Positions 8,974-18,744 of a DNA stretch of 64,000 nucleotides are shown here, piece after piece. The stretch is from assembly GCA_035651155.1 (NCBI GenBank), contig DASRGG010000028.1, forward strand, positions 124,001 to 188,000. Reading direction: 5' to 3'. A program made the translations under genes and the position numbers. The stretch comes from CF-39 sp035651155 (lineage in GTDB: Bacteria > Chloroflexota > Limnocylindria > P2-11E). The notes beneath the pieces were generated by a model, which made no database searches, was not told where the DNA came from, and worked only from the letters and a program-made list of their open reading frames with translations. Position 1 is the stretch's first letter; every line of letters starts with the position of its first letter.

Positions 8974-9180
8974 GTGGGCAAACAAAAAGCGCCGTTCGTC
9001 CCGGGACGAACAGCGCCGTCGTACCACCCAGGCTTCGCGCGCCACTCTGACGCGCCTCATTCGCGCCTCTAACGGGGCGAGCGCTCCGGCTCGCGGGCGA
9101 CTTCCCCAGCCCCCTCGCCGCGGCGCGCTTCCAGCCGGTGACGCGCCTTCTCTCTCGGTGCGGGCTAGGTGTTCTCCCGG
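8974..9180 (-). promoter_or_regulatory. T-box leader of valS
   Basis: On the minus strand the leader contains CTGGGTGGTACGACGGCGC (about 9030-9012), a clear match to the T-box element AGGGTGGnACCGCG. It is followed by a terminator whose 5' arm overlaps the T-box sequence, so antitermination is mutually exclusive with termination. Upstream helices (for example GGCGCG/CGCGCC near 9130-9150) would form stem I. By family knowledge, uncharged tRNA-Val pairs with a specifier codon and the T-box and switches valS on. I could not fix the specifier loop by eye; a GUC occurs in the stem I region. Confidence 0.85.
8984..9016 (-). terminator. T-box-controlled terminator before valS
   Basis: Minus-strand hairpin GCGC-T-GTTCGTCC / GGACGAAC-G-GCGC with one mismatch and a minimal loop, followed directly by TTTTTGTTTG. 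It lies 30 bases before the valS ATG. Confidence 0.85.
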
Positions 9181-9259
9181 TCGGTGCCGGCGCGGTCAAT
9201 GATACGGGGACAGCGGAGCGGCCCGCCCCGCGACCGCGCCGGGGACGCGCCGCTACGCG

Positions 9260-10189
9260 GTGCTCGCGTGCGCCCGGGTCTTCTCCGCGGCCAGCTGCGT
9301 CGCGTTCGGGAAGAGGATCGAGCCCGTCGTTGCGCGCGTTCAGCCCGTTCACGTCGAGCACCGCGACGCTCACAGGCGCGGCGGGGTCCGTAGCGAGCTC
9401 CCGGAGAAGCCGCTCGAAGAACGTCCGCCGGTTCGGCAGGCTCGTGAGCGGGTCGGTGGCGGCGGCGAGCTTCGCGGCCTGGTGCAGCTTCGCGACGCGC
9501 AGCGCCGCGGCGACCTGGTGCGAGACGGCGGTGAGCAGCTCTTCGTCGTCGCGTCCGAATGCGCAGGAGCCGCCCCGCGAGCTCGTCGATGTCGAGCACC
9601 GCGCTGATCTCGGACGCCAGGCGCTGCAGGATCGCGAGCTGCCGCCCGTGCGCGTGCGCGGTGGCGGCGAACTGCTCGAGAGCACGCCGATGAGCCGGCC
9701 GCGGCTCTTGAGCGGGACGTGGGCAGCCGAGCCCGAGGCGCGCGCCGCTTCGCCGAAGGTCATGCCGCGAAGCTGCGTCGGGTCCTCGGGGTTCCCAACG
9801 AGATGCGTCTCGCCCAAGAGCACGACCTGGCTCGTCGGCCCGGTGCCGAGCGGATAGCGCTCGTCCCGCCACACGTCGTCGCCGTCCGCCTGCAGGACGA
9901 AGTCGAATTCGCGCTTGTCCGCGTCGAACCGCGCGACGTAGAACGCGTCGCGAGCGACCAGCTCGCCGGCGGCATCGTACGCGAGCCGCGCGATCTCGTA
10001 GGGCTCGTGCACGCCGGCCAGCTGCCACGCCAGGACGTTGAGCGCGGAGAGCCGCTGGATGCGGCGCTCGCGCTCCTCGCGCGTCTGCGGCGAGCGGAGG
10101 GCGGCGCCGGTCACCTGCGCGAACGAGGTCAGCGACGGCGTGCGTGCGAGGCGGACGTCGTTGCGCCAGATGAGCGCGGAGGCGATCAC
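9260..10189 (-). pseudogene. Broken GAF-GGDEF signalling protein
   Basis: A membrane-tail-like stretch (FLVIASALIWRNDV) is followed by a GAF domain (YVARFDADKREFDFVLQ ... LGTGPTSQVVL ... HVPLKSRGRLIGVL). The frame then shifts by a CTCTC duplication near 9675. The middle part (QLAILQRLASEISAVLDIDE) is in a second frame, and the first frame resumes at FGRDDEELLTAVSHQVAAAL. The GGDEF domain begins (TDPLTSLPNRRTFFERLL, VAVLDVNGLNARNDG) but is cut off before the GGDEF motif. No plausible start covers the N-terminus. Non-functional as read; it could once have made or sensed c-di-GMP. Confidence 0.7.
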
Positions 10190-10230
10190 GAGGAAGTCAG
10201 TTCGCGGTCAGCACCGCGAAAGGCCGCGGA

Positions 10231-11007
10231 TCAGGCCTGAACGAGCAGGTAGCCGCCGTCCACGACGAGCACTTCGCCGGTGACGTAATCGGACGCGGGC
10301 GCGACGAGGTACAGCGCCGCGAGCGCGACGTCGTCGGGCGTGCCGAAGCGCCCGACGGGCTGTCGCGCGAGCGACGAGCGGTCGAGCATGCCGTGCGCGC
10401 TCTCGGTCTCGATGGCCGCGGGCGCGATCGCGTTCGCGCGCGCGCCGAACGGGCCGACCGCGCGCGCGAGCGTCTTGGTGAGCGCGATGAGGCCGCCCTT
10501 CGACGCGGTGTACGCGATCGCCGCGGGCCCCGAGCCGACGAGACCGACGACGCTCGCGATGTTCAGGATCGCGTCGCCCTTCCCCTGCCTCTCGAACTGG
10601 CGCGCCGCGGCCTGCGCGCAGAGGAACGGTCCGCGAAGGTTCACGTCGACCACCTGATCCCAGAGCTCGACCGGATGCTCGAGGAACGGCGAGGTCGGAT
10701 AGATGCCCGCGTTGTTCACGAGGATGTCGATCCGCCCGAACCGGGTGACGGCCGCGTCGATCGCGGCGCGCGCGCCCTCGGGAGTCGACACGTCGGAGGC
10801 GACCGGCTCGAGCGCGCTGTACCCGCGCCCGCGCAGACGACCCGCCGCGGCGCGCGCGCGGCCCGCGTCGACGTCGTTCAGCACGACCGCGGCGCCGGCC
10901 TCGGCGAGGCGGCGGGCGATGCCCAGACCGATGCCCGAGCCCGCGCCCGTGACCACGGCGACCTTCTCCGCGAGGTCGAAGAGCTGGACGATGGATTTTT
11001 CGGACAC
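10231..11007 (-). CDS. Short-chain dehydrogenase/reductase (FabG-like)
   Basis: 258 residues, classical SDR: cofactor motif TGAGSGIG (20-27), NNAG (98-101), catalytic Ser152 (NIASVVG) and YxxxK at Tyr166/Lys170. Asp45 after the second strand favours NAD over NADP. The motif after the catalytic block (NAIAPAAIETES) is the usual NxxxPG-type segment. It oxidises or reduces an alcohol/carbonyl in the cytoplasm; substrate cannot be inferred. Adjacent to a small cupin gene read in the same direction. Confidence 0.88.
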   Translation of the reverse strand: MSEKSIVQLFDLAEKVAVVTGAGSGIGLGIARRLAEAGAAVVLNDVDAGRARAAAGRLRGRGYSALEPVASDVSTPEGARAAIDAAVTRFGRIDILVNNAGIYPTSPFLEHPVELWDQVVDVNLRGPFLCAQAAARQFERQGKGDAILNIASVVGLVGSGPAAIAYTASKGGLIALTKTLARAVGPFGARANAIAPAAIETESAHGMLDRSSLARQPVGRFGTPDDVALAALYLVAPASDYVTGEVLVVDGGYLLVQA

Positions 11008-11036
11008 GGGAGCCTCAGTCTACGGAGAAGCGGCGG

Positions 11037-11390
11037 TCAGCGCTTCTCGGCCGGTGCTCCGCTCAGATCCGTGCGCGCCGGGGTGTACACGTCGATCACG
11101 CGCGTGGCCTCTTCGAACACGCGCGCTCCGTGCGCGGTGCCCGCGGGGATCCGGTACGTGTCGCCCGGTGTCAGGATGCGCTGCTCGCCGGCGATGACCA
11201 TGGCGAGCGATCCCTTGACGACGACGCCGAACTGCTCGACGTCGTGCCTGTGCGTCTCGACGACGATCTTCGGCTCGAGGTCGAACTGGATGAGCGTCGA
11301 GCCCTCCGTCTGGAGGACGCGACCGGTCGCGCCGGGCCACGGCGCGATCGCCGGGAGGTCACGGGGGGACGCGTAGAACAGCTTGGGCAC
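11037..11390 (-). CDS. Small cupin-domain protein
   Basis: 117 residues, one cupin barrel. Metal-ligand pattern in motif 1 is THRHDVEQFGVVVKG (two His and a Glu/Gln) and in motif 2 PGDTYRIPAGTAHG (His). Single-domain cupins of this size are often metal-dependent isomerases/oxygenases or sugar-binding sensors; the role here is open. It starts 3 bases downstream of the clpX stop on the same strand, and the SDR follows, so it could be carried on the clpP-clpX transcript. Confidence 0.78.
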   Translation of the reverse strand: MPKLFYASPRDLPAIAPWPGATGRVLQTEGSTLIQFDLEPKIVVETHRHDVEQFGVVVKGSLAMVIAGEQRILTPGDTYRIPAGTAHGARVFEEATRVIDVYTPARTDLSGAPAEKR

Positions 11391-11393
11391 GTG

Positions 11394-12665
<1,272 letters not shown>

Positions 12666-13310
12666 CTAGCGGGACCCTACCGGAACGCGCTCCTCGGTCT
12701 TGGCGAGCGAGATGAGCGACTCCTTGCCGACGAAGATGTCGTCGATCAGGCCGTAGGCCTTCGCCTCCTCGGCGCCCATGAAGCGGTCCCGGTCGACGTC
12801 CTTGCGGACCTTTTCGACGTCCTGACCGGTGTGGCGCGCGATGATGCGCATGAGCTTGTCGACGAGGGTCTCGAGCTCCTTCACCTGGATGAGCACGTCG
12901 GGCGTGTTGCCGCGGAATCCACCGGAGCCCTGGTGGATCATGATGCGCGAGTTCGGCAGCGCGTAGCGCTTGCCCTTCGCCCCAGCGGCGAGCAGCACCG
13001 CACCCATCGAGGCTGCCTGGCCGACGCAGATCGTCGAGACGGGAGCCTTCACGTACTGCATGGTGTCGTAGATCGCGAGCCCCGCCGTGACGACCCCGCC
13101 GGGCGAGTTGATGTAGAGATAGATGTCGCGCTCGGGGTCCTCCGATTCGAGGAAGAGGAGCTGGGCGATGATCAGGTTCGCCATCGTGTCCTCGATGGCA
13201 TCCCCGATGAAGATGATCCGCTCCTTCAGCAGGCGCGAGAAGATGTCGTAGGCGCGCTCGCCACGGCCGGACTGCTCGATGACCATGGGGACATAGTTCG
13301 TCGCGGGCAC
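12666..13310 (-). CDS. clpP: ATP-dependent Clp protease proteolytic subunit
   Basis: 214 residues from the GTG at 13310, chosen because GAGGAGGGACAAC precedes it; a longer open frame upstream has no such site. Catalytic triad: Ser101 in GQAASMGAVL, His126 in RIMIHQGSG, and an Asp in the KDVDRDRFM region. The tetradecameric serine peptidase partners with ClpX, encoded immediately downstream. The start is close to the divergent histidine kinase gene (79 bases apart), so both promoters must lie in that gap. Confidence 0.96.
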   Translation of the reverse strand: MPATNYVPMVIEQSGRGERAYDIFSRLLKERIIFIGDAIEDTMANLIIAQLLFLESEDPERDIYLYINSPGGVVTAGLAIYDTMQYVKAPVSTICVGQAASMGAVLLAAGAKGKRYALPNSRIMIHQGSGGFRGNTPDVLIQVKELETLVDKLMRIIARHTGQDVEKVRKDVDRDRFMGAEEAKAYGLIDDIFVGKESLISLAKTEERVPVGSR

Positions 13311-13389
13311 GTTGTCCCTCCTCGCGTCGGTCGTGCTCTCAGTGTACCCACGGACGGCTACGATTCGGCCTGAGGAAGCCCGAACAAGA

Positions 13390-15834
13390 GTGGGTCGATT
13401 CCCCCGATCGCTGCGCGTGTACATCGCGGCGTCGAGCATCTACGCCGCGCTCGTGTTCCTCGCCGTCCACGTCATCTACGGGGTGGAGCTCGGCCGCGCG
13501 GGCGTCCGGCTGGCGGACTCGGAGGATCTCATCGGGTCCATCGACGTCGTCAGCTTCGCCGTGTGGATCGGGATCAGCCTCATCGCCGCGAGCGTGCTGT
13601 ACCGGCTTGCCATGGCCCTCGAGGGCGCGCGCGGAGAGGGGGCCCAGCGGCAGGGCGATCTCGCGTCCATCTTCGCGCTCGGTCAGGCCCTGTCGGGGTC
13701 CCTCGATCTGGACGAGATCGCCGAGCGCTTCCTCGCGACGGCGCTCGAGGCGCTCGACCACGACGTCACGGCGGGCCTGTACGTGAACGACGAGGCGGTC
13801 GAGGGCTATCGGCTCGTCCGCGACCGCGGGCCTGCCGCCGGCCGGCTGTGGGAGGCGCGTTACTCGGCCGCGGCGCTCCCGGCGCCCATGCGGACGCGCG
13901 TCGTCGACCACCGCCAGGCGCTCGTCATCGCCGATACCGCGGCCAGCGAGGCCTGGCCCGCGCTCGCCGGGGGGCTCCGCGAGCCGGCTGGGGTGGGGTC
14001 GTTCGCGGCCCTGCCGCTCGTGTCGCACGACCGCCTCGTCGGCATGGCGGTGTTCTCGTCCGGCGAGGCGCGGACGATCACCGCAGACCGCCTGCAGCTC
14101 GTCGCGCTCGTGACCCAGTTCGTGGCCGCGGCCGTGCGCGCCACGCTCTCGCTCCGCGAGGCGGAGCGTCGCGCCGACCGCGAGGCCGCGGTCAACCGCG
14201 TGGCGCGGCGAGCGCGCGGCTCGCTCGACCCGGACCAGGTGCTCGCGGCGACCGTGCAGGAGCTCGCACGCGCGATGCGCGTCCGGCGCGTCGTCGCCGC
14301 GGCCGGCTCCCGGCCGGACGACCTTCGCGTCGCCTACGAGTGGAGCACCGCCGGCGCCCCGCCGCTCGGCGCGGGATCGACGGACCTCCCGGCCGCGCGG
14401 CAGGCGGCGGCCACCGGCCGTACCGCCGTCTACACCGACGACATGAGCCGCCTTGCGACGCCGATCATCGTCGCCGGCGAGCTCGCCGGGGTGCTCTCGC
14501 TCCACGACGACCCCGCGCGCGACTGGACGATGGACGACATCCGGCTCGTGGAGGCGGTCGCGCGGGAGCTGCGTGTCGCCATGGAGGCGGCGCGCCTCCT
14601 CCAGGCGCGGCAGCGCGAGAACGAGCGTCTCCTCGCGTTGCAGCGAGCGTCCGCGGTGATCGCGACGCGCTCGACGACGCGCGACGTCATCGACGAGGTG
14701 CTGCGCACGGCCTCGTCGCTCCTGGGTCAGGCGAGCGCGTCCCTGTACCTCGCCGACGGCCCCGCGCGGGTCCTCCGGCTGGCGCAGAACGCGGATCCGG
14801 CCGGCCGTCCGGTCAGCGCGTCGTTGCCGCCGGGTCACGCCACCGGCGATCTGCTGCGGCGGCTTGAGCCCGTCGTCGTGAACGACTACCAGCGGTGGAG
14901 CGGCGCGACGGCGATGGGCATCGAAGCCGGCTGCAACGCCGTCGTCGCCGTCCCGCTCGTCCGCAACGGTGAGCTCGTCGGCGCGATCGTGCTCCGCTCG
15001 TACGACGGCCGGACGCGCTTCTCCATGGAGGACGCGCGGCTGCTCGGCCTCTTCGGGGACCAGGCCGTCGCGGCGCTCACCAACGCCGAGGCGCTCGAGC
15101 GGCAGCGGAGCGCGATGGAGGAGCTCGAGAAGGTGAACCGGGCGAAGAGCGAGTTCGTCTCGATCGTGAGCCACGAATTCCGCACGCCGCTCACCGGGAT
15201 CCAAGGGTTCAGCGAGATGCTGCGCGACGAGGAGCTGTCGCCGTCGGAGATCAAGGAGTACGCGGCCGACATCAACAAGGATGCCCAGCGCCTTAACCGT
15301 CTCATCAACGACATGCTCGACCTGTCGCGGATGGAAGCGGGGCGCATGACGCTCGACCAGCAGCCCACCGATCTCAACGCCATCGTGTCGGACGTCGCCG
15401 ACCGCATCCGGCCGAGCGCGCCCGAGCACCGCATCGCGGTGGATCTCGATCCCGCGCTCCCGACGCTGCCGGCGGATCGCGACCGGCTGACACAGGTGGT
15501 CAGCAACCTCTTGAGCAACGCCGTGAAGTACTCGCCCACCGGAGGCGCGATCGTCGTCACGACCCGGCGGGAGCCCGCCGGTGTCCACCTCGCGGTCCGC
15601 GATCACGGCATGGGCATCCCTCCCGACGCGCTGGACGCGATCTGGGAACAGTTCTCGCGGGTGGAGTCGCGCGAGACGAAGGGCATCCAGGGCACCGGCC
15701 TCGGCCTGCCGATCGTGCGGCAGATCGTGACGATGCACGGCGGCCGCGTCTGGGCCGAGAGCGAGGTCGGTCGCGGCTCCACCTTTCACGTCGTTCTTCC
15801 TCTTGCGGCGAGCGGCCAAGCGGTAGAGGCTTGA
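13390..15834 (+). CDS. Membrane sensor histidine kinase with multiple GAF domains
   Basis: 814 residues from the GTG at 13390 (GAGGAAG 11 bases upstream). Order: two N-terminal membrane helices (about 10-30 and 55-75), then three GAF-like domains (about 95-260, 280-400, 425-570), each ending in the usual VPLV..GELVG-type strand. A short coiled coil leads to HisKA with SHEFRTPLTG (phospho-acceptor His595) and HATPase_c with N (QVVSNLLSNAVKYSP), G1 (RDHGMGIP) and G2 (GTGLGLPIVRQ) boxes. It probably phosphorylates the single-domain regulator encoded 7 bases downstream. Ligands of the GAF domains are unknown. Confidence 0.9.
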   Translation: MGRFPRSLRVYIAASSIYAALVFLAVHVIYGVELGRAGVRLADSEDLIGSIDVVSFAVWIGISLIAASVLYRLAMALEGARGEGAQRQGDLASIFALGQALSGSLDLDEIAERFLATALEALDHDVTAGLYVNDEAVEGYRLVRDRGPAAGRLWEARYSAAALPAPMRTRVVDHRQALVIADTAASEAWPALAGGLREPAGVGSFAALPLVSHDRLVGMAVFSSGEARTITADRLQLVALVTQFVAAAVRATLSLREAERRADREAAVNRVARRARGSLDPDQVLAATVQELARAMRVRRVVAAAGSRPDDLRVAYEWSTAGAPPLGAGSTDLPAARQAAATGRTAVYTDDMSRLATPIIVAGELAGVLSLHDDPARDWTMDDIRLVEAVARELRVAMEAARLLQARQRENERLLALQRASAVIATRSTTRDVIDEVLRTASSLLGQASASLYLADGPARVLRLAQNADPAGRPVSASLPPGHATGDLLRRLEPVVVNDYQRWSGATAMGIEAGCNAVVAVPLVRNGELVGAIVLRSYDGRTRFSMEDARLLGLFGDQAVAALTNAEALERQRSAMEELEKVNRAKSEFVSIVSHEFRTPLTGIQGFSEMLRDEELSPSEIKEYAADINKDAQRLNRLINDMLDLSRMEAGRMTLDQQPTDLNAIVSDVADRIRPSAPEHRIAVDLDPALPTLPADRDRLTQVVSNLLSNAVKYSPTGGAIVVTTRREPAGVHLAVRDHGMGIPPDALDAIWEQFSRVESRETKGIQGTGLGLPIVRQIVTMHGGRVWAESEVGRGSTFHVVLPLAASGQAVEA

Positions 15835-15841
15835 CCGCGAG

Positions 15842-16213
15842 ATGGGAAGGGTCGTGTTCGTCGAGGACGACGCGACGATCAGGAAGCTCGTCCGGGTCGC
15901 GCTGCGCTCGACAGCGCACGAGGTGCATTTCGCCGCGAACGGACGCGAGGGCCTCGAGCTCGTCGCACGAGTGCGCCCGGACGTGGTCTTCACCGACGTC
16001 GCCATGCCCGACATGGATGGTCTGCAGCTCGCCGACGCGATGCGCGCGCGTCCCGACCTCGCGGCGATCCCGATCGTCATCATCACCGCGTCGCTGCAGC
16101 GCGAGCAGATCCAGCGCTACTTCGCGCACGGCGCGCGGACGTATCTCGCGAAGCCCTTCAGCACCGCGCAGCTCCGCGAGCAGGTGGAGAAGCTGGTGGG
16201 GACGCCACGATGA
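15842..16213 (+). CDS. Single-domain response regulator (CheY-like)
   Basis: 123 residues, REC domain only. Acidic pocket VEDD (8-10), phospho-acceptor Asp52 (FTDVAMPDMDG), Thr82 (ITAS) and Lys104 (YLAKPF) are all present. There is no output domain, so it should act by protein interaction or as a phosphorelay shuttle. It lies between the kinase (7-base gap) and the REC-ATPase gene (GATGA overlap), which makes it the likely partner of both. Confidence 0.92.
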   Translation: MGRVVFVEDDATIRKLVRVALRSTAHEVHFAANGREGLELVARVRPDVVFTDVAMPDMDGLQLADAMRARPDLAAIPIVIITASLQREQIQRYFAHGARTYLAKPFSTAQLREQVEKLVGTPR

Positions 16214-17343
16214 GGATCCTCTTCGTCGACGACGAGGAGCAGATCCGCAAGCTCTTGGCGGCGTATCTGGGCCGTCAGGGCTACGAGGTCACCCTCGCGA
16301 CCGACGGCTACGAGGCGCTGAAGGCGATCCGGGCGAGCGCGCCGGATCTCGTCATCACCGACGTGATGATGCCGAACATGAACGGATTCGAGCTCACGCG
16401 TCGGCTCCGCGCCGATCACCGCACGGCGCGCATCCCGGTGCTCATGCTCTCGGCCCGCAAGGAGGCGGACGACGTCCTCACCGGGTACTCGGAGGGCGCG
16501 GACGAGTACGTCGCCAAGCCGATCGAAATGAGCGTCCTCGCCGCCAAGGTCGAGGTGCTCCTCAAGCGCGTGAAGGCCACGGCCGGCGAGATGGTGAAGC
16601 GCCGCGGACGCGTCCTCTTGTTCGCGCACGGCAAGGGCGGCGCGGGCGCGACCACGCTCGCGGTCAACTCCGCCGTCGCGCTCTCGGAGACCAAGCTCTA
16701 CCGGGTGGGGCTGCTCGACCTCAATCTCGAGTTCGGGAACGCGCACGTGCATCTCGACATGAAGCCGTCACGGACGCTCGTGAACCTCGCGTCGCTCGAT
16801 CCCGCGCAGGTCGACGACGCGGTGTTCGCGTCGCTGCTCATGCAGGATCGGAGCGGCGTGCAGCTCGTGTGCGGCGCGAACGCGCCGGAGGAGGCCGAGC
16901 TCGTCACCGTGCCGCTCGTGCAGCACGGCCTCGACCGGCTGCGCGCGACCGTGGATTACGTCATCGTCGACACGCCGCCCACGTTCAGCCAGCAGGTGCT
17001 CGCGGCGCTCGACGCGTCGGACGGGATCGTCGTCGTGGCGGAGCCGCACATCGCGGCGCTCGAGGCGGCCAAGGACTGGCTCGAGGTGCTCGCGAAGCTC
17101 TCGTATCCGCGCGAGCGGTCGCTGCTCGTGCTGAACCGCACGACCCAGTCGGGCCTGGAGACCGATCAGGTCGCCCGGTTCTTCAATCGGCGCCCCGACG
17201 TGGTCGTACCCTTCACGCCGATGTTCGATGAGGCCGCCGATCGCGGACGGCCACTCGTAGTCCTCCGGCCGGAGAACGCCGCGGCGAGGGTGATGCGCGA
17301 CCTGGCAGCCCAGCTGACCGTCCTCGCGCCCGCGGGGCGCTGA
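16210..17343 (+). CDS. REC domain fused to a CpaE/MinD-like P-loop ATPase
   Basis: 377 residues. The N-terminal REC domain has Asp51 (ITDVMMPNMNG) and Lys104 (YVAKP). After a linker comes a ParA/MinD-type ATPase with deviant Walker A HGKGGAGATT (Lys143), LLDLNLEFGN and VIVDTPPTF (Walker B). This layout resembles CpaE/TadZ, which places Tad pilus machinery at the pole, but no tad genes are in the window. Its start overlaps the upstream regulator by 4 bases, so it belongs to the kinase operon. It may localise signalling or pili in response to phosphorylation. Confidence 0.85.
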   Translation: MRILFVDDEEQIRKLLAAYLGRQGYEVTLATDGYEALKAIRASAPDLVITDVMMPNMNGFELTRRLRADHRTARIPVLMLSARKEADDVLTGYSEGADEYVAKPIEMSVLAAKVEVLLKRVKATAGEMVKRRGRVLLFAHGKGGAGATTLAVNSAVALSETKLYRVGLLDLNLEFGNAHVHLDMKPSRTLVNLASLDPAQVDDAVFASLLMQDRSGVQLVCGANAPEEAELVTVPLVQHGLDRLRATVDYVIVDTPPTFSQQVLAALDASDGIVVVAEPHIAALEAAKDWLEVLAKLSYPRERSLLVLNRTTQSGLETDQVARFFNRRPDVVVPFTPMFDEAADRGRPLVVLRPENAAARVMRDLAAQLTVLAPAGR

Positions 17344-17344
17344 G

Positions 17345-18674
17345 ATCCGCATCCGCTTCTGGGGCACGCGCGGATCCATCGCGGCGGCGGGCCCGGAGAC
17401 GATCCGCTACGGCGGGAACACGCCGTGCGTCGAGGTCGTCACCGACGACGGGTCCCTGCTGATCTTCGACTGCGGGACGGGAGCGCGGAAGCTCGGGCTC
17501 TCGCTCGCGGACAGCGGCGTGACCCGCGCCCACCTTCTCCTGTCGCACACGCACGGCGACCACATCCAGGGGCTGCCGTTCTTCCTGCCGGCGTTCACGC
17601 CCGGAAGCCGGCTCACGATCTACGGCCCGGCCGGGATGGATCGCTCGCTCTCCCAGGCGGTGGGAGGGTCGATGGACTACGCGTACTTCCCCATCCCGCT
17701 CTCGTCGCTGCCCGCGCGGTTCGACTTCGTCGAGCTCGACGAGACCGAATTCACCATCGGTCGTACGCACGTCCGTTCGCAGTTCGTGAATCACACCTCC
17801 CCGACGATCGGATACCGCGTGAACGCCGGATCGGCCACGTTCGTCTATGCGACCGACCACGAGGCGCACGCGAACCCGGCTTGGCGCCCCGACCGGCCGA
17901 TCGGGCTCTTCGATCCGAAGTACCTCGCGCACTCCGGCGACCAGCGCCACGTCGCCCTCCTCGCCGGCGCGGACGTCCTCGTGCACGACACGCAGTACGC
18001 CGGTCGGGACGTGCCCGCGAAGGCCGGCTGGGGCCACAGCACGCTCGAGTACGCGGTGGACGTCGCGCTCGCCGGCCGCGTGAAGACGCACGCTCGTGCT
18101 GTTCCACCACGATCCGAACCGCGACGACCGCGGGATCGACGAGCTCATCGCCGCGGGCGAGGCGCGCGTCGCCGCATCGGGGCTCGCGATGCGGGTGATC
18201 GCCGCCACCGAGGGCGACGAGCTCGTCGTCGACGAGGGCGCGGCCGCGCCGGTCATCGAGCTCGAGCCCGCCGCGCCGCTGCTGCCGGCCCGGGCCCGCA
18301 TCCTGGTGGCCGACGACGACGTCACGCTGGTGCGGATCCTGGAGACGGTCCTGCACGGCGACGGCTACGACGTCGACCCCGCGTACGATGGGGTGGATGC
18401 CGTCGCGAAAGCGACGGCGAAGCGGTACGACCTGATCCTCATGGACCTCTCGATGCCCCGGCTCGACGGCCTGTCCGCCTGCCGTCAGCTGCGCTCGGCC
18501 GACCGGTACCGGGGCACGCCCTTCATCGTGCTCACGGCACGCACGCGCGAGAACGACATGGCCGACGCGTTCGCGGCGGGATTCACGGACTACATCCGCA
18601 AGCCCTTCGCGCTGCCCCAGGTCAGGGCACGCGTGCGCTCCTGGCTCGCCCGCACGGCGGCCCAGAGGGTCTGA
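17345..18674 (+). pseudogene. MBL-fold hydrolase fused to REC, frameshifted and lacking a normal start
   Basis: The product should begin IRIRFWGTRGSIAAAGPETI, as in the paralogue near 25 kb, which begins MHIRFWGTRGS. At that point only ATC codons are present, right after the TGA of the preceding gene, with no ATG/GTG/TTG in frame. The MBL metal motif HTHGDH is intact. Near 18090 the bases ACGC are duplicated (ACGCACGC), shifting the frame exactly where the paralogue reads KRLVLYHHDPDRDD. Coding resumes as LVLFHHDPNRDD and continues into a good REC domain (VADDDVTL, LILMDLSMPRLDG, YIRKPF), ending at 18674. It is either a decayed gene, an assembly indel, or two products, the second starting at an internal GTG (18096 or later). 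Confidence 0.65.
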
Positions 18675-18744
18675 ACCGCGGCGGCCCCGTCGCCGTATGA
18701 GGTGAAGTCGAACGACGAGCGACTTCGCCGCGAGGAGTGAGCCG

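Noticed and set aside
6384..9050. 888-codon open frame on the plus strand opposite valS
   Set aside because: Antisense shadow of a high-GC gene: Arg/His/Leu-rich with no domain; valS is certain on the other strand.
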